DNA from: an uncultured Saprospiraceae bacterium
GTDB taxonomy: Bacteria; Bacteroidota; Bacteroidia; Chitinophagales; Saprospiraceae
Direction: 5' to 3'
Length of the DNA stretch: 64,000 bases
NCBI GenBank assembly: GCA_938015435.1
Contig: CALLPN010000002.1
Location: 310,001 to 374,000 of the forward strand
Every line of letters starts with the position of its first letter. Within the stretch, counting starts at the first letter, position 1. A program made the position numbers and the translations under genes. Below the pieces are notes generated by a model, which ran no database searches, was not told where the DNA came from, and saw only the letters and a list, made by a program, of their open reading frames with translations. Below are positions 54,398 through 63,600 of this stretch, piece by piece.

Positions 54398-55827
54398 TGT
54401 TTAGTACAGTTATAAGTTATTTAGTTTCTTTTTTTGAATACGGCGTATTCTTCTACTGTATGTTTGTACTGTCTTCATATGTAATCATTAGTCTGCTCTC
54501 CACAAGAGAAGTACTCAAATACACTAAAAGAAAATCTATACTAGAACACGATTCACTTATATCTTCGCCCTACCAGCCTTCCATAAGTATCATTGCACCG
54601 GCCTATAATGAATCAGTAACTATAGTTGATAATATAAGGTCCCTTCTTTCAATTCATTACTCTGCACTTCAAATAATAATAGTCAATGATGGCAGTAAAG
54701 ATGAAACTTTAAAAATGGCCATAGACAACTATGACCTATACTTAACAGATGAAGTCTATCCTACCACGATAAAAGCTAAACCTATAAGAGGAGTCTATCG
54801 GTCTCGCAAAAAAGCATTTACTAAACTCATAGTGGTAGATAAAGAAAACGGTGGAAAAGCAGATGCTATTAATGTAGGAACTAATGTTTGTACCACCGAA
54901 TATTTTGCTTGTATTGATGTAGATTGTATTCTTGATCAAGATGCATTTTTAAGATTAGTAGAACCGATATTAAAAGGGGGGAAGAAAAAAATAGGCGCTG
55001 TCGGTGGTATTGTTTGGCTTACAAATGATGCGGATATTAAAAGTGGAAAAGTTATTAAAATTAGAGCTCCCAAATCCTATATTGCAAGAATACAAGTTGT
55101 AGAATACTTTCGAGCCTTTTTACTTGGAAGACCGGCCTGGGCTTCGCAAAATGCACTACTACTTATATCAGGTGCTTTTGGGATATTTGACAGAGAAACT
55201 GTTTTAGCAGTAGGTGGTTACAACCATGCCACTGTAGGAGAAGATATGGAACTCGTAATGAGAATGCACAAATACTACCGGGAAAATAATATCGATTATG
55301 AAATTGCATATATCCCAGATCCACTATGTTGGACAGAAGCGCCATCCGATTATGAAGTATTAGGAAAACAAAGAAATAGATGGACTAGAGGAACCATAGA
55401 ATGTCTCAAATTTCATAAAGATATGTTTATGAATCCTACTTATGGAGTCCTAGGATATGTCAGTTATCCTTATTGGCTAATAGCAGAATGGCTAGCGCCA
55501 TTTATAGAAGCAGGAGGACTGCTTTTCTTTATCATCATAGCAGTTTTAGGGTTTGCCAATTGGCCCTTCTTCTTTGCTCTTCTTCTTTTAGTATATACGT
55601 TTTCCACTTGCATAAGTATCTATGCCATACTCATACAAGAAGTTACATTTGCTAAATACGAATCCGTTTCTGATCTCCTAAAACTAGTAAAAACAGCACT
55701 ACTAGAACCCATAAACTATCACCCAAAAACAGTAATGTGGAGTATCAAAGGTAACTATGATCACTTTACAGGAAATAATAAAGGTTGGGGAGAAATGACT
55801 AGAAAAGGATTTAAGACTGAGTCGTAA
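54397..55827 (+). CDS. Processive family 2 glycosyltransferase (exopolysaccharide synthase)
   Basis: 476 residues. An N-terminal span (FFYCMFVLSSYVIISLL) precedes the GT2 domain: SIIAPAYNESVTI, IIIVNDGSKDET (first Asp), CIDVDCILDQDAF (D-x-D), VGEDMELVMRMHKY (base Asp) and the processive signature KQRNRWTRG (Q-x-x-R-W). Two to three C-terminal spans (FIEAGGLLFFIIIAVLGFANWPFF) complete the BcsA/PgaC-like plan. It polymerises a sugar chain and threads it through the inner membrane. The polymer may be a glucosamine- or glucose-based exopolysaccharide; sequence does not decide. Confidence 0.88.
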   Translation: MFSTVISYLVSFFEYGVFFYCMFVLSSYVIISLLSTREVLKYTKRKSILEHDSLISSPYQPSISIIAPAYNESVTIVDNIRSLLSIHYSALQIIIVNDGSKDETLKMAIDNYDLYLTDEVYPTTIKAKPIRGVYRSRKKAFTKLIVVDKENGGKADAINVGTNVCTTEYFACIDVDCILDQDAFLRLVEPILKGGKKKIGAVGGIVWLTNDADIKSGKVIKIRAPKSYIARIQVVEYFRAFLLGRPAWASQNALLLISGAFGIFDRETVLAVGGYNHATVGEDMELVMRMHKYYRENNIDYEIAYIPDPLCWTEAPSDYEVLGKQRNRWTRGTIECLKFHKDMFMNPTYGVLGYVSYPYWLIAEWLAPFIEAGGLLFFIIIAVLGFANWPFFFALLLLVYTFSTCISIYAILIQEVTFAKYESVSDLLKLVKTALLEPINYHPKTVMWSIKGNYDHFTGNNKGWGEMTRKGFKTES

Positions 55828-55835
55828 ATCAAATA

Positions 55836-55875
55836 AAAATAGCTCTATTACCAATTAAGATTATAGAGCTATTTT
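55836..55875. terminator. Bidirectional terminator between glycosyltransferase and cyanophycin synthetase genes
   Basis: AAAATAGCTCTAT (55836-55848) and ATAGAGCTATTTT (55863-55875) form a perfect 13-bp stem with A and T ends on both sides, so it can stop transcripts from both convergent genes. Confidence 0.85.
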
Positions 55876-55903
55876 AAAATATAAATCCTTTGCAAATCGA
55901 GAG

Positions 55904-58561
55904 CTAACTCACGTTATTAGGTATCTGTACATTACCCAAATCATACAATTCTGTAGCTTCTTTCTCTTTGTATTCCATAACTAACTTAAGTGCATCAGGT
56001 ACTACATCACTGCAGATGACTATCAAGCTTCCTTTCTTTGCATTTTTGATCGCATAGCTAATCGCATCACTTTCTTTCCTGATGACTTGAATTTTCTTAT
56101 TGGGATCATGAGATTTGATTCCAACACTCAGCATATCGATTAGTTCTTCTTCTGTTTTTCCCCTTAGATTTTTATCCTGACGTATTATTATTTCGTCAAA
56201 CATCTCTGCGGCTCTGCGACCCATACTATTATTATCCTCTTCTCTTCTATCACCAATACCTGCTATGATGCCCACTTTAGGTGTTCCTTCTAGATTATCA
56301 ATAAAATTATGTAGCGCTTCCATTCCTGCTTCGTTGTGCGCATAGTCTAATAATAGATCGAAGTTTTTAAATTTAAATAAATTAAGCCTCCCTGGTGTCT
56401 GTGACGGAGAAGGAATGAATGATTCTAAAACCATTTTGATATCTCGTAAATCATATCCTCTTATATATCCTGTCAATACTGCAGGAAGCACATTCTGAAT
56501 CATGAATGCCGCTTTACCTCCATAAGTTAATGGTACATTTACAGCATTAATTACCCGCATCTTCCATGTGCCCTTACAAACAGTTATAAATCCATTTTCA
56601 TAAATCGCATATAATCCATTTTGAGCTGCGTGCTTTTTAATACGTTCATTATTTTCATCCATAGAGAATAATGCAAGATTACATTTGATTCCGTCTCGCA
56701 TATTATATACGAGTTCGTCATCCGCATTAAGTATCGCATAACCATCTGGCAAAACAGTCTCTGGTACTACTCCTTTCAGTCTTGCCATCTGCTCTACGGT
56801 ATTAATACCTCGAAGCCCAAGATGATCAGGAGCTATATTAGTTACTATGGCAATATCGCAACTGTGGAAACCTAAGCCTGCGCGTACTAATCCACCTCTA
56901 GCTGTTTCCAATACAGCAAAATCAACAGTCGGATCTTTGAGTACAAACTCTGCACTTACAGGACCAGTACAATCGCCTTTATCCACCATATGATTTTGAA
57001 TATATATTCCGTCAGACGTAGTGTACCCTACATTGTGACCCATCATCTTTGCCATATGGGCAATAAGTCTAGTTGTTGTCGTCTTTCCATTTGTGCCTGT
57101 AACTGCCACTATAGGTATCCTTGCCGTAGTCCCTTTAGGGAATAGCATATCCATTACATTAGAAGCTACATTACGCGGAAGTCCTTCTGTAGGCGCTAAG
57201 TGCATTCTGAATCCAGGTCCAGCATTGACCTCCAAGACTGCGCCTCCAGTATCCGATAATGGCTTTGAAATATCACTCGTCATGATATCGATACCACATA
57301 TATCAAGGCCAATAACCCTCGATATACGTTCCGCCATAAAAATGTTAGTCGGATGGACAATATCCGTGACGTCTTTGGCTGTACCTCCTGTACTTAGATT
57401 AGCTGTGTCCTTAAGATCCATCACTTCACCTTCAGCTAATACAGTATCAATCGTATAATCTTTAGCCTTGAGTAGATTCAAAGTCATATCATTTACTGTA
57501 ATCATTGTCAATACATTTTCATGACCATATCCTCTTCTCGGGTCTTCATTTACTTTATCTATAAGCTCTTGTATCGTAGATTTCCCATCTCCGATTACAT
57601 GTGCTGGAGTACGGATGGCAGCGGCTACCAATTTATGATCGATAACCAATAATCTATAGTCATCTCCAGTTATGTACTTCTCTATGATTACACTCCGAGA
57701 GATTTTCTTTGCCGCTTCGAGACCTACCACTGCATCTTCCCAATTATCAATATTGATTGTAATACCTCTACCATGATTTCCATTGATTGGCTTAATCACT
57801 ATTGGGTAGCCTAAATACTTTATTGCATCTTTTAATCCTCTTTCTGACCTTACTATTTCCCCTTTGGGCACGGGTACATTAGCTTGTTCAAGTAAGTGCT
57901 TCGTATCTTCTTTGTCACCAGCGATCTCCACACCAATACTACTAGTGGTGCTTCCCACAGTCGCTTGGATTCTCTTTTGATTGACACCATACCCTATTTG
58001 ACAAAGTGAATATTTGTTGAGTCGTAGCCAAGGCATTCCTCTATTTACAGCTTCAGTGATGATAGAACCTGTACTAGGTCCAAGACGCTCTCTTTCTCTT
58101 ATTTCCCTCATCTCTTGGATATCTTCCTCAAGATTGTATTCTTTATTTTCGGTCAATGCTCTGGCTATTCTAACAGATGCTTTAGCGGCATACCTTCCAG
58201 CACTTTCCTCTAAGTAGCTAAATACAACATGATAAACGCCTTCTTCGCCATAGCCTCTTGTCCTACCGAATCCAACTTCCATCCCTGCAAGACTCTGTAT
58301 CTCTAATGCTATATGCTCGATTACATGTCCCATCCATGTACCCTCCTCTACCCTCTGAAAAAATCCTCCAGCCGTACCAACAGAACACCTATGCTCGTAC
58401 ATACCTGGAAACATAATTTTAAGTCTGTCAAGAAAGCCATCAATAGTATCCGTAGGCATCTGTTCATACTCTTGCAGGTCCAATGTCATTACTATAAGCT
58501 TATGTCTTCGGATCGACCAGTAATTAGGTCCGCGCATTGCTCTTATTTCTCTTATTTCCAT
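55904..58561 (-). CDS. cphA: Cyanophycin synthetase
   Basis: 885 residues, the usual size. The N-terminal domain begins MEIREIRAMRGPNYWSIRRHK as in known CphA. An ATP-grasp domain (~220-470) holds YPIVIKPINGNHGRGITI and LEVNAGPGFRMH. The Mur-ligase-like domain starts near 490 with the P-loop VTGTNGKTTTT and has DYAHNEAGMEAL later. The enzyme adds Asp to the backbone and Arg to its side chains, making the multi-Arg-poly-Asp store of nitrogen, carbon and energy in the cytoplasm. It is divergent from cphB with 159 bases between. Confidence 0.95.
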   Translation of the reverse strand: MEIREIRAMRGPNYWSIRRHKLIVMTLDLQEYEQMPTDTIDGFLDRLKIMFPGMYEHRCSVGTAGGFFQRVEEGTWMGHVIEHIALEIQSLAGMEVGFGRTRGYGEEGVYHVVFSYLEESAGRYAAKASVRIARALTENKEYNLEEDIQEMREIRERERLGPSTGSIITEAVNRGMPWLRLNKYSLCQIGYGVNQKRIQATVGSTTSSIGVEIAGDKEDTKHLLEQANVPVPKGEIVRSERGLKDAIKYLGYPIVIKPINGNHGRGITINIDNWEDAVVGLEAAKKISRSVIIEKYITGDDYRLLVIDHKLVAAAIRTPAHVIGDGKSTIQELIDKVNEDPRRGYGHENVLTMITVNDMTLNLLKAKDYTIDTVLAEGEVMDLKDTANLSTGGTAKDVTDIVHPTNIFMAERISRVIGLDICGIDIMTSDISKPLSDTGGAVLEVNAGPGFRMHLAPTEGLPRNVASNVMDMLFPKGTTARIPIVAVTGTNGKTTTTRLIAHMAKMMGHNVGYTTSDGIYIQNHMVDKGDCTGPVSAEFVLKDPTVDFAVLETARGGLVRAGLGFHSCDIAIVTNIAPDHLGLRGINTVEQMARLKGVVPETVLPDGYAILNADDELVYNMRDGIKCNLALFSMDENNERIKKHAAQNGLYAIYENGFITVCKGTWKMRVINAVNVPLTYGGKAAFMIQNVLPAVLTGYIRGYDLRDIKMVLESFIPSPSQTPGRLNLFKFKNFDLLLDYAHNEAGMEALHNFIDNLEGTPKVGIIAGIGDRREEDNNSMGRRAAEMFDEIIIRQDKNLRGKTEEELIDMLSVGIKSHDPNKKIQVIRKESDAISYAIKNAKKGSLIVICSDVVPDALKLVMEYKEKEATELYDLGNVQIPNNVS

Positions 58562-58720
58562 TGGATAGTTTTTGTTTTGTTAAATGGTCTTATACAGAAT
58601 AGGTCACCAAATATCATTAGTGATAAGAAAGTACTGGATCTTACAACTTTAAACCAATACAGGGTATAAATTACAATTAATTACGGTTCCTTTGCGCGTT
58701 AATAGTGAAAAAGAATTCTA

Positions 58721-59581
58721 ATGAAGTTTAAAGGCACATTAATTCCAATAGGAGGTAACGAGGATAAAGGTTCAGATAAGAATGAATCTTACACCCTAGA
58801 GTTTATCACTGAAGGAATATTAGCTAGCGTAGTACAAGAAAGCGGTGGATTAGATTCACGGATTGTAATCATCCCTACTGCTAGTAGTATACCTGTAGAG
58901 GTGGGTGAAATGTATGTCGATGCCTTTACAGAATTAGGTTGCACTAATTTTGTAGTACTCGATATCCGAGAGCGCGAACAATGTGACGACCCTAACATCA
59001 TCAAGGCTATCAAGGAAGCAGACTGCATCATGTTTAGTGGTGGAGATCAGTCTCGCATATCAGACATAATCGGTGGAACCGTAATCCATGAGATCATGCT
59101 CACAAGATTCCGTGAGGAAGAAATAGTTATTGCTGGTACAAGTGCTGGAGCAATGGCTATGTCTACTGAGATGATCTTTGGAGGAAGTAGTACAGAAGCA
59201 TTGATCAAGGGCTCAATCCGTATGCGTGAGGGTATGGCATTTATTGATGATCTAATTATTGACAGTCACTTTATTAAAAGAGGAAGATTTGGTCGTTTGG
59301 CTGAAGCTGTAGCCAATCATCCTACTTTGATAGGAATAGGATTAGCAGAAGATACAGGGATTATTATCAAAGATCGCAATGTGTGTACTGTAATCGGATC
59401 GGGTATGGTCATTGTATTTGACGCTTCTAATTTATCACAAAATAATGTAGCTTCTTTGCCTGTAGGAGTCCCAATGACTATGGCTGGAATCAAAGTACAT
59501 GTCTTAGCAAACTATGATGTGTATCGGATAGATACGAGAAGTGTAGAAGTACTTCCACATACAGAGTTAGAAAAGTCCTAG
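58721..59581 (+). CDS. cphB: Cyanophycinase
   Basis: 286 residues. The serine-peptidase fold of class S51 is visible: GTLIPIGGNEDKG at the start, MFSGGDQSRI and the nucleophile elbow GTSAGAMAMS with Ser141, then DSHFIKRGRFGRL and GIGLAEDTG. It is an exopeptidase that frees beta-Asp-Arg dipeptides from cyanophycin. It reads away from cphA across a shared promoter region and ends flush against the convergent isoaspartyl peptidase gene. No signal peptide is present, so it acts on the internal store. Confidence 0.95.
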   Translation: MKFKGTLIPIGGNEDKGSDKNESYTLEFITEGILASVVQESGGLDSRIVIIPTASSIPVEVGEMYVDAFTELGCTNFVVLDIREREQCDDPNIIKAIKEADCIMFSGGDQSRISDIIGGTVIHEIMLTRFREEEIVIAGTSAGAMAMSTEMIFGGSSTEALIKGSIRMREGMAFIDDLIIDSHFIKRGRFGRLAEAVANHPTLIGIGLAEDTGIIIKDRNVCTVIGSGMVIVFDASNLSQNNVASLPVGVPMTMAGIKVHVLANYDVYRIDTRSVEVLPHTELEKS

Positions 59582-60511
59582 TTAGTTTCTATAAATTTTA
59601 ACTACTGATTCCTGTGGATTCCTAAAGGCTCGATACATGCCTTCACAATTGAATTCCATAGAGATATTTCCATGAGCATCAACAGCTATCAGTCCTCCAT
59701 CGCCGCCCAACTGGGTTAAGTGATCTTGGATTGCCGCTGCAGTAGCTTCCTGTAATGATAGTCCTTTGTACATCATGAGGCATGAAACGTCATATGCCGT
59801 TACTCCTCTCATGAAATACTCTCCAGTACCTGTGCATGATATGGCACAAGTTCGGTTATCAGCATAGGTTCCTGAGCCTATAATAGCACTATCTCCGACA
59901 CGTCCATATTTTTTGTTCGTCATACCACCTGTAGAGGTTCCGGCTGCAATGTTGCCTTCCATATCCAAAGCAACCGCACCTACTGTACCTAAGTATTTTT
60001 TTTCCTTTTTTGTATGATCCAATTGAAAAGAGTCTGTGTCTTTAATCTTATTCCATTGCTCATATCGATAAGCGTCATAAAAGTATTCATCACTTTCAAA
60101 CGCCGCTTCTCGCAAGTGTCCAAACTCTCTAGCACCTTCACCAATAAGAAGCACATGATCACTATGATTCATTACATCTTTAGCGAGCGAGATCGGATTA
60201 CGTAGATTAGGTATAGCAGCTACAGCGCCAGCTTCCCTACTATTACCTTCCATAATACTTGCATCCATTTCATGTCCTCCTTGGGCATTGAATACGGCAC
60301 CTTTTCCTGCATTGAACAAAGGATTATCTTCGAGCTGCTGAATTGCACTGACGACAGCATCCACCGCTGACCCTCCTTTATCTAGTATGCCATATCCGTG
60401 ATCTATAGCAGCGGTAAGTCCTTCGTTATAAGCTTTCTCTTTAGCTTCATTCATCTCAGATTTGAGGATCGTTCCTGCACCACCGTGGACTACTATAGTA
60501 TGTTTTTTCAT
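59582..60511 (-). CDS. Isoaspartyl peptidase / type 2 L-asparaginase
   Basis: 309 residues of the Ntn-hydrolase group. KHTIVVHGGAG at the start and NPLFNAGKGAVFN are family marks; self-cleavage before the nucleophile Thr176 is expected at KKYLG-TVGAVALD, with GTSTGGMTNK (~190) lining the active site. There is no signal peptide, so it is cytoplasmic, like the E. coli IaaA type. It should split the beta-Asp-Arg dipeptides from cyanophycinase into Asp and Arg. The gene adjoins the end of cphB and completes the cyanophycin pathway. Confidence 0.93.
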   Translation of the reverse strand: MKKHTIVVHGGAGTILKSEMNEAKEKAYNEGLTAAIDHGYGILDKGGSAVDAVVSAIQQLEDNPLFNAGKGAVFNAQGGHEMDASIMEGNSREAGAVAAIPNLRNPISLAKDVMNHSDHVLLIGEGAREFGHLREAAFESDEYFYDAYRYEQWNKIKDTDSFQLDHTKKEKKYLGTVGAVALDMEGNIAAGTSTGGMTNKKYGRVGDSAIIGSGTYADNRTCAISCTGTGEYFMRGVTAYDVSCLMMYKGLSLQEATAAAIQDHLTQLGGDGGLIAVDAHGNISMEFNCEGMYRAFRNPQESVVKIYRN

Positions 60512-60615
60512 TTGCTTATTCTTTCTACTAACTCTTAATAAGTCAAAGGTAATGGCATTACCTTAATCCCAATAGGCTAATCGCACTTATATTTACTTCT
60601 ATAAACACCAAACTA

Positions 60616-63600
60616 TTATTCACCTTTGAAATAAACAAAAGCTTCGTTTACAACTCCTACTATTCCGCTGGTAGTGTCTTCAAATCTTAATTTCCAAGCA
60701 CCGAAAATGCTAGTTCCCATTACCAGATCAATCTCTGCTTGAGTTAACATACCATCTGCAATTACTGGACATCCTGACCTCCAAAAATCGCCACATATAT
60801 CTTTCTGAATAGCTCCAAGATCTAAGATGAAATTTAAGTCTTGTTCACCGGAACATTCACCATCCCAAAATGTAACAACAGTTCCATCTGGCTTAATCAA
60901 TGATATAATCAATTGTGCTAAGTCATCATGATCAATGTCAAGACCAATACGGAAATCAGAAATATTTTGAGTGATTATCGCTGGAAAATCAAAAGGAATT
61001 TCTACCATTCCATTATCAGGAATAATAGTATTAAACCCAGTCACTCTTTTTACATCGAAAAATGAATTTTGATCACAAGACTCTGCCGTAGCTACTAAAC
61101 TTCCAGTAGCTCCAACAGTCATTTCCTCGACTATGACTTCACCTTGAGTATTTGCTGTAATAGTACCTTCTAATTCACCATCCAATCTAATTTCAGTTAC
61201 GGCAGCTACTGATGTTCCGTTTGAGGTATCTACATTATAAATCAAATAATCATTACATTCTTCTATGAATTCGAAGTCGAAAAAGAAAGGATCCGAAGAC
61301 CATCTGCTATCCCATTCTATCAAATACAATTGGCCACTTTCTACTACCAAATTATTTACTTGAGATGCATAATTATTTAGTCCTGTACCCATACTACAAG
61401 AGTCATCATTAGAACCAATAACAGTTTTATTATCGCAAGTTCCTTTATGAATGAACAGATTAGTGTCTTTTCCTCGATCACATGAATTTACAGATATAAC
61501 ACCATCAGCCTTCGGCACAAAAGAAAACCAATTCGCATTACGACCGGCTATAGTAGCACCTTCTCCGCTTATCGGTCCAGTGGCATAGTAAGTATCAGTC
61601 TCTGTAAGTGGAAAGGCACCTGCGCACTTGAGATTATTAAAACAATTTTCAAGTAGATTAGGATAGACACTAAATGATATTGTAATACTTGGGTTGGTAT
61701 CATCCGTTATTGTAAGCTCGACCGCTCCGTCTTGTTTAAGAAATCCATTACCATTATTGTCGATAACAAATGGTATTCCATATGCCACATTAACCTGTCC
61801 AACATCACCAGAAACAGAATATGTAGTACCAAGATTTAATCCTTTAGGATCAAGATGGAATGTAAACTTATCGTCTAGCGAATCTTGAGTTCCATTCGAG
61901 ATACAATCTAGTAACTCATAGTTAGCGTTCAATGTATATCCTTTACCGGCGATAGGCATTTCCCAGAGTCCTCGACCATAAGTCCCTAAATATAGTTTAT
62001 CATTAACCACCTCTAATTCTCTTGCATCCACTTTTGGCAAACCTGCATCCATGAGTGTCCATGAAGTAGCAGCAAGATCATCTTTATAGTATACACCTTT
62101 AGATAATGAAACATAGATTCCATTATTAGAGGTCCCATCAAAAACAACACTTCTTGCGGCGATGTTTGGAAGATTATATCTTATGCTGGACCAGTTGGCC
62201 CCACCATCTGTAGATTCTATAAATCGATTATTATTTGAAACCGCAAGTATGAGGTGGTCTTCATTGTTTGGGTCAATATTTATGTAATTAATATAACCTC
62301 CGACACTTCCTGTACTGATTGTACTCCAGTTCAAACCACCATCAATTGTTTTATGAAGAGTGCTACCAAAGGATACATATATAATGTTATTGTTTGTGGG
62401 TGCTATACATATTTCGTCCATGTTAGAGCCGCCAGTAAATTCTGAAATGGTCGTCCAACCCGCACCTGCATTAATCGATTTGTATAGTTGTAGTTTACCT
62501 TGATACATAGTATTTGCTGCAATAGGGTCACGTTCGAGAGGTGTTACCCACTCACCATTATCTCCATTCTGCGTTTGTACTATTCCTGAACTAGTATTGC
62601 CTCCGTTACTAGATTTACTTAATTGCCCAAACTGAATAGAGCCGATCACGATATCATCATCACTATTCATTATAAGAGGTTCCATTCCATCGGCGCCTAC
62701 GAAGTCATACCAAATTCCATCTCTCAATATACCAGTACCATTATCTTGAGATCCTCCAGCAACCCTTGCTATATCAGTAGGCGAAGCACTAATTCTATAA
62801 AACTGGCGAATTCCTAATCCTGTAGTCTTATCGACAAAAGTATCCGCAGCATCCGTAGATATAAATATACCTCCATCCGAAGCAACATAAATTTTTGATC
62901 CACTATAAACTAGCTGATCTATATCTGCATGTACAAATGCTAATGAACTTGATAGTAACCAAGATGTAGTTTGTGTCCAAGTAGCACCAGAGTCATATGA
63001 TCTAAAAGTCATCACTCCTGCAACATGCACCTCCGTCTTATCAGTAGGAGATACAATTACATCCATATCTCGCGGTGCTTGTCCACCTTTATCATTGAGA
63101 TTATATCCCATGATGTTGTTATCATTCCCACTATCGTCGGATTGTATTGCCCAAGTGGCGCCAGCATCTTGTGAAAGGTACAATGCGCCAAAACCTCCTG
63201 AATCTTCCTGAAGAACATATATATAATCGGCATCATGAGGTGTTACAGCGAACATTATTGTCCTAGATGAATTCCAAGGACCGCTTACTGAAGTCCATGT
63301 ATTCCCTTGATTTGTTGTTTGATAAAATGCGCCATTCCTTCCACAGGCATATAAAGTATTAGAAGTCCCTGGTTTAAAATCCAAGTCATAAAACTGAATA
63401 CCGGATTGGAGTAAAACAGATGTCCAATTATCACCGCCGTCAATAGTTTTATATACTCTACCATTACTAGATGCAGCCAATATAATGTCCTCGTTTGCAG
63501 AATCCATTATTATAGAATATATAGTACCACTTGGCCCAGAAAGTTTAGTGAAACTTGATCCAGCATCAACTGATCTCCAAATACCACTTCCACCTATAAA

